64,000 nucleotides of DNA from UBA7803 sp040219135 (GCA_040219135.1 JAVJTA010000003.1:434001-498000), one strand, 5' to 3'; positions 1-8,697 are shown, counted from the stretch's first letter. Translations and numbers: made by a program. Notes: generated from the sequence alone by a model not told the origin.

Positions 1-1
1 G

Positions 2-1444
2 GGCTTTCCGGCGGCTTCGCAGCCGGATTTCGACTTCATCCGGCGGATCATCGACGAAAACCGGATTCCCGACGGCGTGGCCATCCAGGTGCTGTGCCAG
101 GCGAGGCCGGAGCTCATTTCCCGCACCGTGGAGGCTCTGCGCGGCGCGCCCAAAGTGATTTTCCACCTCTACAACTCCACGTCGGAACTGCAGCGCCGCG
201 TGGTGTTCGGCATGGATCGAAGCGGCATCGTCGACCTGGCGGTGCGGGGCACCCGGCTGGTCAAGGAGGGGCTCGCTGAACTCGATTCGGACATTACCTT
301 CGAGTATTCGCCCGAGAGCTTCACCGGCACCGAGTTGGATTTCGCCGTCGAGATCTGCACTGCCGTGGCCGATGAGTGGGGGGCGACCCCGGAGAAGCCC
401 ATCATCATCAACCTTCCGTCCACGGTGGAGATGGCCACGCCGAACATCTACGCCGATCAGATCGAGTGGTTCTGTCGCAACTTCCCGCGTCGCGACAGTA
501 CGGTGATCAGTCTGCACACGCACAACGACCGGGGAACCGGGGTGGCTGCGACGGAACTCGCTCTGATGGCCGGCGCGGAGCGGGTGGAAGGCACCCTGTT
601 CGGCAACGGCGAGCGCACCGGCAACTGCGACATCATCACCATGGCCATGAACCTCTTCAGCCAGGGGGTGGATCCGGAGCTCGACATGCACGATATGCCG
701 CGGATCCGCGAGACCGCGGAGGCGGTGACCAAGCTGCCGGTGCATCCGCGCCATCCGTACTCCGGTGAGCTGGTGTTCACGGCGTTTTCCGGCTCGCACC
801 AGGACGCCATCAAGAAGGGAATGGCCAAGGTCGACCGGGGCCGCTGGGAGGTTCCCTACCTGCCCATCGACCCGGGCGACGTCGGCTCCTCGTACAAGGA
901 ATCGGTCCGGGTCAACAGCCAGTCCGGCAAGGGCGGGGTGGGATTCATCCTCGAGGAGGTGTACGGCATATCGCTGCCCCGGGACATGCTGGTCGAGTTC
1001 AGCAAGGTGATCCAGCGCCTCACCGAGGAACTCAACCGCGAGGTCAAGAACAACGAGATCTTCGACGCGCTGCTGACGGAGTACGTTTCGGATCAGGGTC
1101 CCTACAAGCTGCTGGACTTCGATCTGCTGACCGGGCGTAAGGCCGACCAGCGCTGTGTGGCACGGGTGGAGGTGTCGGAGCAGCAGGTGACCATCGACGG
1201 CGAAGGAACCGGCCCCATCGAAGCCTTCGTGAACGGGCTCGGGGCGACGTTGAACGAGCCGCTCAACGTCATCGACTATCACGAGCAGGCCATGGGCTCG
1301 GGCAAGGACGCCAAGGCCATCTGCGTGGTGTCCATCGACGAGGGTGCGCACGGTCGGCGCTACGGAATCGGCGTGTCGCGCAACACCATCACCGCGTCCT
1401 ACAACGCCATCATGTCGGCGTTGAACCGGCGCTGGAAGTCCTAG
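2..1444 (+). CDS. leuA: 2-isopropylmalate synthase LeuA (5'-truncated by window edge)
   Basis: Condenses acetyl-CoA with 2-oxoisovalerate in the first committed step of leucine synthesis. The reading frame is open from base 2 (GFPAASQPDFDF), upstream of an in-frame GTG at 77, so the gene begins outside the window; 480 residues are visible. The N-terminal part of the TIM barrel with the first metal ligand is missing. The HTHNDRGTG metal-binding motif (near nt 513-540) and the following GNGERTGNCD stretch are present, and the C-terminal 150 or so residues fit the LeuA allosteric dimerisation domain. The length and the GFPAASQPDFDF signature suggest the long (about 560-residue) LeuA type. It runs convergent to a YjbR-like gene, with a strong hairpin between the two. 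Confidence 0.95.
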   Translation, partial: GFPAASQPDFDFIRRIIDENRIPDGVAIQVLCQARPELISRTVEALRGAPKVIFHLYNSTSELQRRVVFGMDRSGIVDLAVRGTRLVKEGLAELDSDITFEYSPESFTGTELDFAVEICTAVADEWGATPEKPIIINLPSTVEMATPNIYADQIEWFCRNFPRRDSTVISLHTHNDRGTGVAATELALMAGAERVEGTLFGNGERTGNCDIITMAMNLFSQGVDPELDMHDMPRIRETAEAVTKLPVHPRHPYSGELVFTAFSGSHQDAIKKGMAKVDRGRWEVPYLPIDPGDVGSSYKESVRVNSQSGKGGVGFILEEVYGISLPRDMLVEFSKVIQRLTEELNREVKNNEIFDALLTEYVSDQGPYKLLDFDLLTGRKADQRCVARVEVSEQQVTIDGEGTGPIEAFVNGLGATLNEPLNVIDYHEQAMGSGKDAKAICVVSIDEGAHGRRYGIGVSRNTITASYNAIMSALNRRWKS

Positions 1445-1473
1445 GGGTTCAGGGGTTCCCCCTCAGAATGGCG

Positions 1474-1496
1474 GCGGGGCGGCGACGCCGTCCCGC
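1474..1496. terminator. GC-rich hairpin between convergent genes (possible bidirectional terminator)
   Basis: A 10-bp stem, GCGGGGCGGC / GCCGTCCCGC with one G-T pair and a 3-nt loop, lies between the leuA stop (1444) and the stop of the opposing yjbR-like gene (1501). No T-run follows on either strand, so it is not a canonical intrinsic terminator. Its position between convergent stops supports a role in 3'-end formation. Confidence 0.4.
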
Positions 1497-1500
1497 ACCG

Positions 1501-1932
1501 CTATTCCCGGTGCCTCGCCTCCAGTTCGGCGATCAGCTTCGGCGCCGCAACCAGCCGCCAGCCCTGTTCGATGATCCCCGGCATGGCGTCCCATCGAACG
1601 CGATGGAGATCGATGAGCACCATCGGGTAGTCGAGGTAGTGGTCAGTGACGTAGAAGGTCTCCGGGTCTGCCTGCATGAGCATGTGCCGATCCACGAAAT
1701 CGCAGCGGATCGCCAGGCCGCCTTCGGCTTCCGTGCGCAGCCTTGACAAAAGCTTGCCCTTCACCTTGAGGCTCGGCGTGCCGTAGGACCGGCTTTCTTC
1801 GGTGCCCGGCAGACGGCATGCGATCTCCACCACGCGCGCGTACGCGATGCCGAGCGATCCGCTGGCCGGGTGGGTCAGGGGGGCAGGCCCGCGGGAAGCG
1901 GAGCGTCGACGGGTCAGCTTATTCCGCGCCAT
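1501..1932 (-). CDS. MmcQ/YjbR-like family protein
   Basis: 143 residues. The core from about residue 28 (YARVVEIACRLPGTEES, then SYGTPSLKVKGKLLSRL and ADPETFYVTDHYLDYPMVLIDL) matches the small MmcQ/YjbR family, which has a CyaY-like fold and is often called DNA-binding without firm biochemical proof. The first 25 residues are Arg/Ser/Pro-rich and may not all be translated, but the ATG at 1932 sits only 13 nt after the corB stop, which fits a third gene in the ypjD-corB operon. No catalytic motif is seen; function unknown. Confidence 0.75.
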   Translation of the reverse strand: MARNKLTRRRSASRGPAPLTHPASGSLGIAYARVVEIACRLPGTEESRSYGTPSLKVKGKLLSRLRTEAEGGLAIRCDFVDRHMLMQADPETFYVTDHYLDYPMVLIDLHRVRWDAMPGIIEQGWRLVAAPKLIAELEARHRE

Positions 1933-1945
1933 GCTGATCGTCGCG

Positions 1946-3235
1946 TCAGCCCGAGGCGTCGCCGCCCGAAGCGACCGACGCCCGGGTGATCTTGAGGTTC
2001 TTGATCACGTTGTCCTTGATCTGCAGGGTTTCGATCAGATAGTCATCGATACGCAGACACAGGTTGCTCTCCGGCAGGGTCTCGAGGTGCTCGAGCACCA
2101 GACCGTTCAGGGTCTTCGGTCCGTGAGTCGGCAGATCCCATCCCAGCGCGCGGTTGATGTCGCGCAGCACCGCCAGGCCGTCGATCAGAAAGCTGCCGTC
2201 GGTCTGGGGATGGATCTCCGGCAGGTTGGCGGCGAAGTCCGTGGTGAACTCGCCGACGATCTCCTCGAGGATGTCCTCGAGCGTGACGATCCCGCGCACG
2301 TCGCCGTACTCGTTGACCACCAGGGCGATGCGTTTTTTCTCTTTCTGGAAGTTGATCAGCTGGGTATGCAGCGGTGTGGCCTCCGGAACGTAGTACGGCT
2401 CTTCGGTCAGCTGCATGAGATCGGCCTTGTTCATTTCCGGGCTCGACAGATAACGGGCGACCCGACGCAGGTGGAGGATGCCCAGCATGTTGTCGATTTC
2501 GTCCTTGTACACCGGCAGCCGGGTGTGCTGGCTGGACGCCAGCAGGCTGAGAATGCTGCTCATGTCGTCGTCGATATCGACACCGATGATCTCCGACCGG
2601 GGCACCATGATGTCGTCCACGGTGACTTTCTCCAGGTCGAGAATGGAGAGCATCATGTTCTGACCCTGCTCCGGCAGCACCACTCCTTCGTTCACCACGG
2701 TACGTAGTTCGTCTGCCGTCAGGCTGTCGCGGGGGCCCTCGTCGGCGTGCTTCGGCAGGAACGGCTTCACCAGCACGTTGGAGAATCCGTTGATGAACAC
2801 GACGCCCGGATAAAGGAAGCGCAGCAGCGGCTCGAGGATGTACACGCTGCGGAAGGCGATCTGTTCCGGAATCTGAGCGGCGATGGTTTTCGGCGCCACC
2901 TCGGAGAAGATCAGAAAGATGATGGTGACGATGACCGGTGCGAGCACCACGCCGGTGTCTCCCATGAGGCGGATGCCGAGCACGGTGGCAACGCTTGCTG
3001 CGGTGAAGTTAACCAGGTTGTTTCCGATCAGGATCACGCCGAGGAGCCGGTCCGGACGCTTCAGCAGGCGGTCCGCCTTGGTGGCTCCGCGATGGCCTTC
3101 CTTGACCAGATGCCGCAGACGATAGCGGTTCAGAGCCACCATGGCGGTTTCAGATCCGGAGAAGTAGCCGGACATCACCACCAGGACGGCGACGATGATC
3201 GCGAGGGTTTCGGACGACAGTTCGGAGAGGTTCAT
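1946..3235 (-). CDS. corB: CNNM/CorB-type magnesium transport or efflux protein (DUF21-CBS-CorC)
   Basis: 429 residues. The N-terminal DUF21/CNNM membrane domain has about four hydrophobic segments (ETLAIIVAVLVVMSGYFSGS, LGVILIGNNLVNFTAASVA, VVLAPVIVTIIFLIFSEVAP and a further one). It is followed by a CBS pair (about 200-330, with VPRSEIIGVDIDDDM and VNEYGDVRGIVTLEDILEEI) and a C-terminal CorC_HlyC domain (DGSFLIDGLAVLRDINRALG). The family is linked to Mg2+ homeostasis (Salmonella CorB, E. coli YfjD), although older annotations call it hemolysin-like. The open frame extends to 3331, but the ATG at 3235 matches family starts and begins just before the first membrane segment. It lies 16 nt after ypjD, the order also found in E. 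coli beside ffh. Confidence 0.9.
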   Translation of the reverse strand: MNLSELSSETLAIIVAVLVVMSGYFSGSETAMVALNRYRLRHLVKEGHRGATKADRLLKRPDRLLGVILIGNNLVNFTAASVATVLGIRLMGDTGVVLAPVIVTIIFLIFSEVAPKTIAAQIPEQIAFRSVYILEPLLRFLYPGVVFINGFSNVLVKPFLPKHADEGPRDSLTADELRTVVNEGVVLPEQGQNMMLSILDLEKVTVDDIMVPRSEIIGVDIDDDMSSILSLLASSQHTRLPVYKDEIDNMLGILHLRRVARYLSSPEMNKADLMQLTEEPYYVPEATPLHTQLINFQKEKKRIALVVNEYGDVRGIVTLEDILEEIVGEFTTDFAANLPEIHPQTDGSFLIDGLAVLRDINRALGWDLPTHGPKTLNGLVLEHLETLPESNLCLRIDDYLIETLQIKDNVIKNLKITRASVASGGDASG

Positions 3236-3251
3236 GGTGCGATGGCAATGC

Positions 3252-4076
3252 TCATGCGCGGCCGGTTTCCAGCAGAATTTCCAGCACGAACTTGCTGCCG
3301 AAGTAGCCGAGCACCAGCAGAGAGAAGGCAATCAGCGTCCAGTAGGTGGCCGTGCGGCTGCGCCAGCCGAAGAAATGCCGGCCGGTGAGCAGTACCGCGT
3401 AGACCACCCAGGACGCTATGGCCAGCACGGTGTGGTGGACCACCCGCTGGCCGAACAGGTCGTCGAGGAACAGAAATCCGGTGGCAATGGCGGCGGTGAG
3501 GGTGACGATTCCGGTCCAGAGCATGCTGAACAGCAACGCTTCCATGCTTTCCAGCGGTGGCAGCAGCCGCAGCGCGCGGATCGAGCTCTTGGTTTTCAGC
3601 GCGTGGTCCTGATAGGCGAGCAGCAGCGACTGGCAGGCCGCCATGAACAGAATGCTGTAGGCGAGGATGGAGAACAGAATGTGCATCCCCAGCGCCAGCG
3701 GCAGGCTCTGGCGGGCTTCGAATCCGGTCTCGCCGATCTGGGCACCGATCACCGCGGCGGTGCCGAATGGCAGCACCAGCAACAGCAGGTTCTGCACCGG
3801 CAGGTGCGCGGCGGCCAGCACCAGGAACATCACCATCAGCAGTGCCGTCAGGCTCGCGGCGGTGAAGAACCCGAGATAGAGGCCGGCCTCGGTGTCCATC
3901 TGCAGGTAGGTGGCCGTCGCGTGCAGCAGCAGCGCCGGAACGACGATCGCTGCCAGCGTGCCGGCTGTCAGCGCGCGGCTGTGCCAGATGCTGCGGATCT
4001 GCAGAGCGGCACCGAGCGCGTACAGCGACGCGGCCCCGACGCTGGCAAACGCCGTCAGGCCGGTGAGGGTCGCCAT
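3252..4076 (-). CDS. ypjD: Inner membrane protein YpjD, cytochrome c assembly (CcsA/HemX-like) family
   Basis: 274 residues, almost entirely membrane segments (eight hydrophobic stretches), ending in FWGWRSRT-like loop residues and a last helix. The histidine and WVVYAVLLTGRHFFGW region is typical of the CcsA/CcmC/HemX superfamily. E. coli YpjD sits between corB (yfjD) and ffh exactly as here; its precise role is unproven. A longer frame begins at 4142, but the added residues (NSPSTREYPAIPDGKQ) are polar, and the ATG at 4076 directly precedes the first hydrophobic segment. Divergent from ffh. Confidence 0.85.
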   Translation of the reverse strand: MATLTGLTAFASVGAASLYALGAALQIRSIWHSRALTAGTLAAIVVPALLLHATATYLQMDTEAGLYLGFFTAASLTALLMVMFLVLAAAHLPVQNLLLLVLPFGTAAVIGAQIGETGFEARQSLPLALGMHILFSILAYSILFMAACQSLLLAYQDHALKTKSSIRALRLLPPLESMEALLFSMLWTGIVTLTAAIATGFLFLDDLFGQRVVHHTVLAIASWVVYAVLLTGRHFFGWRSRTATYWTLIAFSLLVLGYFGSKFVLEILLETGRA

Positions 4077-4148
4077 CAGTTGCTTGCCATCCGGGATTGC
4101 TGGGTATTCGCGAGTGGAAGGGGAGTTTGGCATAACGGCCAATGGGCG

Positions 4149-4177
4149 TGAAGGGCCGCTGTCGTCGGGGCTATAAT
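4149..4177 (+). promoter_or_regulatory. Candidate sigma-70 promoter of ffh
   Basis: A perfect -10 hexamer TATAAT lies at 4172-4177, about 33 nt upstream of the ffh ATG. The -35 region 17 nt upstream (TGAAGG) is a poor match, so recognition would lean on the -10 box. It lies in the divergent ypjD/ffh spacer. Confidence 0.45.
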
Positions 4178-4209
4178 CGTGCCCTTGAATAGCGATTCAT
4201 GCGGTAAAC

Positions 4210-5583
4210 ATGTTCGATAGTCTCTCGGAAAAGCTGACCCAGACGCTGCGTGGCCTCACCGGCCGCGCGCGCCTGACGGAAGACAACGTGGGCGACGTGC
4301 TGCGCGACGTGCGCATGGCGCTGCTCGAGGCCGACGTGGCGCTGCCGGTGGTCAAGGATTTCATCGACCAGGTGAAGCAGCGGGCGCTGGGCCAGGTGAT
4401 CGATACCTCGCTCAATCCTGGCGAGGCGTTCGTCAAGATCGTCCACGAGGAGTTGGTGCGGGTCATGGGCGAGGCCAACGACGGCCTCGATCTGAACACC
4501 AAGCCACCCGTGATCGTGCTCATGGCCGGCCTGCAGGGTGCGGGAAAAACCACCACCGTCGCCAAGCTCGCCCGCTATCTCAAGGAGCGTCACAAGAAGA
4601 AGGTGGCGGTGGTCAGCGCCGACGTCTACCGCCCGGCGGCCATCGAGCAGTTGCAGACCCTCGCGGCCGAGGTGGGGGCCCACTTCATCGCCTCGCGCGG
4701 CGACGAACAGCCGGCGGCGATTGCCGAACGTGCGGTCAAGGAGGCGAATACCCAGTTCGCCGACGTGCTGCTGGTGGACACCGCCGGGCGCCTCGCCATC
4801 GACGACGCCATGATGGGCGAGATCCGCGCCCTCCACGACCAGCTCTCGCCGACCGAAACGCTGTTCGTCGTCGACGCCATGACCGGCCAGGACGCGGCCA
4901 ACACCGCCAAGGCGTTCAACGACGCGCTGCCGTTGACCGGCGTGATTCTGGCAAAGGCCGATGGCGATGCCCGTGGCGGCGCGGCGCTGTCGGTGAGGTC
5001 CGTAACCGGCAAACCGATCAAGTTCATCGGAATGGGCGAGAAGACCGACGCCCTGGAGCTGTTTCATCCGGATCGGCTCGCGTCACGCATTCTCGGCATG
5101 GGCGACGTGCTGTCGCTCATCGAGGAGGCGGAGCGCAAGGTCGATAAGAAGAAGGCCGAGAAGCTTGCCCGCAAGATGCAGAAGGGCCAGAAGTTCGATC
5201 TGGCCGACTTCCGCGATCAGCTCGCGCAGATGTCGAACATGGGCGGCCTCGGCAGCATGATGGAAAAGCTGCCCGGCATGGGGCAGCTGCCGGCCGCCGC
5301 CCAGGCGCAGCTCGATGACGGCCTGTTCAACCGCATGGGTGTCATCATCGACTCCATGACGCCGCACGAACGGCGTTTTCCGGACGTCATCAACGGCTCC
5401 CGCAAGCAGCGCATCGCGCGCGGCGCCGGGGTGCAGGTGCCGGACGTCAACCGCGTGCTGAAGCAGCACAAGCAGATGCAGAAGATGATGAAAAAGGTCA
5501 CGCGCAAGGGCGGCATGCAGAAGATGATGCGCGGCATGCAGGCCATGCAGGGGAACCGCCGGCCGCCGGGTTTCTCGCGCTGA
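4210..5583 (+). CDS. ffh: Signal recognition particle GTPase Ffh
   Basis: 457 residues, close to the E. coli length (453). It binds 4.5S RNA and signal sequences on nascent inner-membrane proteins and docks with FtsY. Domains run N (1-90), G (about 100-300: P-loop GLQGAGKTTT at about 107, DTAGR at 190, AKADGDARGG near 248) and a methionine-rich M domain (about 325-435: repeated Met, GNRRPP tail). The insertion-box and SRSR-like region (GSRKQRIARGAG) of the RNA-binding M domain is visible. Start is the ATG at 4210 following a good -10 box. Confidence 0.97.
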   Translation: MFDSLSEKLTQTLRGLTGRARLTEDNVGDVLRDVRMALLEADVALPVVKDFIDQVKQRALGQVIDTSLNPGEAFVKIVHEELVRVMGEANDGLDLNTKPPVIVLMAGLQGAGKTTTVAKLARYLKERHKKKVAVVSADVYRPAAIEQLQTLAAEVGAHFIASRGDEQPAAIAERAVKEANTQFADVLLVDTAGRLAIDDAMMGEIRALHDQLSPTETLFVVDAMTGQDAANTAKAFNDALPLTGVILAKADGDARGGAALSVRSVTGKPIKFIGMGEKTDALELFHPDRLASRILGMGDVLSLIEEAERKVDKKKAEKLARKMQKGQKFDLADFRDQLAQMSNMGGLGSMMEKLPGMGQLPAAAQAQLDDGLFNRMGVIIDSMTPHERRFPDVINGSRKQRIARGAGVQVPDVNRVLKQHKQMQKMMKKVTRKGGMQKMMRGMQAMQGNRRPPGFSR

Positions 5584-5612
5584 TCCGAGCCGAAGCCGGC
5601 GGTTTCCGGGCC

Positions 5613-5640
5613 TTGCATGCTCGCGGACTTGCTTTACAAT
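5613..5640 (+). promoter_or_regulatory. Candidate sigma-70 promoter of rpsP-rimM-trmD-rplS
   Basis: TTGCAT at 5613-5618 and TACAAT at 5635-5640 with a 16-nt spacer, placed 28 nt upstream of the rpsP ATG. Position and match to consensus fit the main promoter of this ribosomal protein operon. Confidence 0.6.
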
Positions 5641-5668
5641 ACCGCGCCTTTCGAATCAAGGGTGTTCC

Positions 5669-5941
5669 ATGGTCACGATTCGCCTCTCGCGGCACGGATC
5701 CAAGAAGAATCCGTTCTATCAGATCACGGTGGCAGAACGCACCGTCGGCCGCGATGGACGCTTCATCGAGCGTCTCGGCTTCTATAATCCCGTCGCTCGC
5801 GGCGGCGAAGAGAAGCTGCGGCTGAACGTCGAGCGCGCCGATTTCTGGATTGGCCAGGGCGCGCAGCCGTCGGAAAAGGTCAAGAAACTGCTTTCCCAGG
5901 CCCGCGCCAACGCCGAGGCGGCGGAGCCAGCCACGGCATAA
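5669..5941 (+). CDS. rpsP: 30S ribosomal protein S16
   Basis: 90 residues; MVTIRLSRHGSKKNPFYQI is the hallmark S16 N-terminus and RFIERLGFYNPVA the following conserved block. S16 binds 16S rRNA early in 30S assembly. The tail (ANAEAAEPATA) is Ala/Glu-rich and variable, as usual. First gene of the rpsP-rimM-trmD-rplS operon; an AAGG ribosome-binding site precedes the ATG. Confidence 0.97.
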   Translation: MVTIRLSRHGSKKNPFYQITVAERTVGRDGRFIERLGFYNPVARGGEEKLRLNVERADFWIGQGAQPSEKVKKLLSQARANAEAAEPATA

Positions 5942-5987
5942 CAGGTTCCCGCGCCGCCTCGCGGTGCCCACTGTGAGTGCCGATGCG

Positions 5988-6491
5988 ATGCCCGACCTCG
6001 TCGTCGTCGGCAGAATCGCCGGGCCCTACGGAGTCTCCGGGGCGTTGCGGATTTCCTCCTCCACCCAGCCGCCGGAAAACCTTCTCGACTATCGCCCCTG
6101 GATGATCGGCCGCGCCGGTACGTTCCAGGAGATCGACCTGCTGTCGATCAGGACCCACGGTGACGGCTTCGTCGCGACGTTGCGCGGAATCGCCGATCGG
6201 GAAGCCGCGCGGCGCCTGTCCGGGGCGGAGATTGCGGTACCGCGCAGCGCGCTGCCGGAACTCGACGGGGACCGCGAGTACTACTGGCGGGATCTGATCG
6301 GCCTGAGCGTCAGCAACGCCGATGGCACGGCCCTCGGCACGGTGGAATCGCTGCTCGAGACCGGCGCCCACGACGTGCTGGTGATCGTGGCCGGAGAACG
6401 CCGGACTCTGGTGCCGTTTGCCGATCCGTTTCTGCTCGAGGTCGATCCTGCCGGCGGATTCATCCGGGTCGACTGGCAGGACCCGACCTGA
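5988..6491 (+). CDS. rimM: Ribosome maturation factor RimM
   Basis: 167 residues with the RimM N-terminal barrel (VVVGRIAGPYGVSGALRI) and the C-terminal PRC-barrel (YYWRDLIGLSVSNADG, then VDPAGGFIRVDW). It assists 30S head maturation and contacts S19. The frame is open from 5850, overlapping rpsP, but the upstream part is Arg/Pro-rich out-of-frame rpsP sequence. The ATG at 5988 gives the usual start; an in-frame GTG at 5973 would add five residues. Neither start has a strong Shine-Dalgarno, which suggests coupling to rpsP. Confidence 0.95.
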   Translation: MPDLVVVGRIAGPYGVSGALRISSSTQPPENLLDYRPWMIGRAGTFQEIDLLSIRTHGDGFVATLRGIADREAARRLSGAEIAVPRSALPELDGDREYYWRDLIGLSVSNADGTALGTVESLLETGAHDVLVIVAGERRTLVPFADPFLLEVDPAGGFIRVDWQDPT

Positions 6492-6501
6492 GGAGGCATC
6501 G

Positions 6502-7263
6502 ATGTGGTTCGGGGTGGTGAGCCTGTTTCCGGAGATGTTCCGGATCGCGACCGACGAAGGGGTGCTCGGCAGGGCGGTGAGCGCGGGGATTCTGGAGGTC
6601 GAGGTGTTCAACCCGCGGGACTTCACCCGCGATCGACACCGCACCGTGGACGACCGCCCCTATGGCGGAGGCCCCGGAATGGTGATGCTGACCCAGCCGC
6701 TGCTGGATGCGATCGAGGCGGCCAAAGCGGCCTGGAGCCGAAGGCCGGGGGCCGTTGCAGAGGTGCCGGTGGTGTACCTGTCACCTCAGGGGCGGCGGCT
6801 GGATCAGGCGGGCGTGGGCGAATTCGCCCGGCTTCCGGGTCTGATCCTGGTGGCCGGGCGTTACGAGGGCATCGACGAGCGGGTCATTGATGTCGCCGTC
6901 CACGAGGAGCTGTCCATCGGCGACTACGTGCTCACGGGCGGCGAGCTGCCGGCCATGGTGGTGATGGACGCGATATCGCGCCAGCTGCCGGGAACACTCG
7001 GCAACGCGGCCTCTGCGGCCGAGGAGTCCCACCTTGATGGTTTGCTCGATTACCCGCACTATACGCGCCCGGAAAACGTCGCCAGCCGGCGCGTGCCCTC
7101 GGCTCTGCTGTCTGGAGACCACAGCGCGGTAGCGCGCTGGCGCCGCCAGCAGGCCCTGTTGCGGACCTGGCAGAGACGTCCCGACCTGCTGGTAGGACGC
7201 CACTGGACGGAAGAGGATCGCCGGCTGCTGGCATCGCTGATTGACGACGGCGATCAGAATTAG
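6502..7263 (+). CDS. trmD: tRNA (guanine37-N1)-methyltransferase TrmD
   Basis: 253 residues. Methylates G37 of tRNAs reading CNN codons, using AdoMet bound in a trefoil knot. Conserved blocks: WFGVVSLFPEMF at the start, RPYGGGPGMVM (about 53-63), YLSPQGRRLDQ, the knot region VAGRYEGIDERVID and IGDYVLTGGELPAMV. The ATG at 6502 is preceded by GAGGAGG overlapping the rimM stop, so translation is coupled. Confidence 0.97.
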   Translation: MWFGVVSLFPEMFRIATDEGVLGRAVSAGILEVEVFNPRDFTRDRHRTVDDRPYGGGPGMVMLTQPLLDAIEAAKAAWSRRPGAVAEVPVVYLSPQGRRLDQAGVGEFARLPGLILVAGRYEGIDERVIDVAVHEELSIGDYVLTGGELPAMVVMDAISRQLPGTLGNAASAAEESHLDGLLDYPHYTRPENVASRRVPSALLSGDHSAVARWRRQQALLRTWQRRPDLLVGRHWTEEDRRLLASLIDDGDQN

Positions 7264-7301
7264 ACTGAACGATTGTTTGACCACCGGTTAGGAGCGAGAA
7301 G

Positions 7302-7652
7302 GTGCGCAGGAACAAAGTGATCGAGGCGCTCGAGAACGAGCAGATGAGAGGCGAGGCGCCGGAGTTCGGCGCTGGCGATACCGTGGTCGTGCAGGTCAAG
7401 GTCAAAGAGGGCGACCGGGAGCGCCTGCAGGCGTTCGAAGGCGTGGTCATCGGCCGCCGCAACCGCGGCCTGAATTCGTCCTTCACGGTTCGCAAGATCT
7501 CTCACGGTGTTGGCGTTGAGCGCACGTTTCAGCTGCACAGCCCGCTGATCGCCAGCATCGAGGTCAAGCGCCGCGGCGACGTGCGCCAGGCAAAGCTCTA
7601 CTACCTGCGGGACCGTTCCGGCCGATCGGCGCGGATCAGGGAAAAGGTCTGA
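7302..7652 (+). CDS. rplS: 50S ribosomal protein L19
   Basis: 116 residues starting at GTG with GGAGCGAGAAG upstream. Conserved L19 blocks are FGAGDTVVVQVKVKEG, RLQAFEGVVIGRRNRGLNSS, FTVRKISHGVGVERTF and the C-terminal KLYYLRDRSGRSARI. L19 sits at the 30S-50S interface. Last gene of the rpsP operon; no clear terminator is seen before xerD. Confidence 0.97.
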   Translation: MRRNKVIEALENEQMRGEAPEFGAGDTVVVQVKVKEGDRERLQAFEGVVIGRRNRGLNSSFTVRKISHGVGVERTFQLHSPLIASIEVKRRGDVRQAKLYYLRDRSGRSARIREKV

Positions 7653-7685
7653 TTCCGGGCAACCGGGCCATTGGCTGCCCCTGAG

Positions 7686-8591
7686 ATGGCTGCTCCGACC
7701 CCGGTTCCGCCGGAGTCACAGGCAGCCATCGAGACCTATCTCGACGAGGTCTGGCTGGAGCGGGGCCTGGCCGAGAACACCCTGGCTGCCTACCGTCGCG
7801 ATCTGCGCTATCTGGCGCGGGCCGCTCACCGTCCGCTCCTCGATCTCGCTTCCCAGGATCTCCTCGATTGCGTCGCCGAGCGCTTCCAGGCCGGCTATCG
7901 GACGCGTTCCTCGGCCCGATGGCTGTCGTGCGTTCGCGGCTTCTATCGCCATCAGGTTCACAAAGGGCGGCTCAGCGTCGACCCGAGCGCCGATCTCGAG
8001 CTGCCGAAGCTTGGTCGGGGCCTGCCGGGGTCGATGTCCGAGCGGGAAGTGGCGGTGCTGCTTCAGACACCGGTGGTGGACGCCCCCCTGGGCCTGCGCG
8101 ACCGCGCCATGCTCGAGCTGCTGTATGCCTCCGGGCTGAGGATATCCGAACTCACCGGTCTGACGCTGACGTCGCTGAACCGCCGCCAGGGTGTGCTGCG
8201 GATCGTCGGTAAGGGCGGTAAGGAGCGGCTGGTGCCGGTGGGACAGGAGGCATTGCGCTGGGTCGAGCGTTATCTGGACGAGGCCAGGCCGGTGCTGGTC
8301 CAAGGCCGAGCGACGTCCGCTCTGTTTCCGAGCCGGCGCGGCCGCGCCATGACCCGGCAGACGTTCTGGCACGCCATCAAGCGCTACGCCAGGCAGGCGG
8401 GCATCGAGCGTGACATCTCGCCCCACACCCTGCGCCACGCGTTCGCCACCCACCTGCTCAACCACGGAGCCGACCTGCGCGCCGTGCAGATGATGCTGGG
8501 TCATGCAGACTTGTCCACGACCCAGATCTATACTCACATTGCTCAGCGGCGCCTGCAGGAAATCCACCGCGCTCATCATCCCCGTGGCTGA
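7686..8591 (+). CDS. xerD: Site-specific tyrosine recombinase XerD
   Basis: 301 residues from the ATG at 7686 (an in-frame TTG at 7671 would add five). With XerC it resolves chromosome dimers at dif under FtsK control. An N-terminal SAM-like core-binding domain (to about residue 110) precedes the catalytic domain. Visible catalytic residues are R152 in RISELTGL, K in KGGKERLVP, HTLRHAFATHLL (H-x-x-R), H in LGHADLSTTQ, and nucleophile Y282 in IYTHI. Placement next to dsbC and recJ identifies it as XerD rather than XerC or an integrase. Confidence 0.94.
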   Translation: MAAPTPVPPESQAAIETYLDEVWLERGLAENTLAAYRRDLRYLARAAHRPLLDLASQDLLDCVAERFQAGYRTRSSARWLSCVRGFYRHQVHKGRLSVDPSADLELPKLGRGLPGSMSEREVAVLLQTPVVDAPLGLRDRAMLELLYASGLRISELTGLTLTSLNRRQGVLRIVGKGGKERLVPVGQEALRWVERYLDEARPVLVQGRATSALFPSRRGRAMTRQTFWHAIKRYARQAGIERDISPHTLRHAFATHLLNHGADLRAVQMMLGHADLSTTQIYTHIAQRRLQEIHRAHHPRG

Positions 8592-8640
8592 AATCCGCGC
8601 CGCAGCGAAATCGCGGAGGAATTTCCCGCTCGACGGGCGG

Positions 8641-8659
8641 TCGAACCTGCAGGGTTCGA
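8641..8659. other. Hairpin in the xerD-dsbC spacer
   Basis: TCGAACC / GGTTCGA forms a 7-bp stem with a 5-nt loop about 50 nt downstream of the xerD stop. The sequence after it (GCCCTTTAT) has only a short T-run, so a weak terminator is possible. It resembles a tRNA T-arm by chance, but no tRNA surrounds it. Confidence 0.3.
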
Positions 8660-8668
8660 GCCCTTTAT

Positions 8669-8692
8669 CAACATCAGGAGCAACATCAGGAG
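8669..8692 (+). repeat. 12-bp tandem duplication carrying the dsbC ribosome-binding site
   Basis: CAACATCAGGAG is present twice back to back (8669-8680 and 8681-8692). Each copy contains a CAGGAG Shine-Dalgarno; only the second is spaced correctly (5 nt) from the dsbC GTG at 8698. Confidence 0.8.
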
Positions 8693-8697
8693 GCTCT

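Noticed and set aside
8641..8690. tRNA gene suggested by a T-arm-like GGTTCGAGCC hairpin
   Set aside because: No acceptor stem, anticodon arm or D-arm can be fitted around it.
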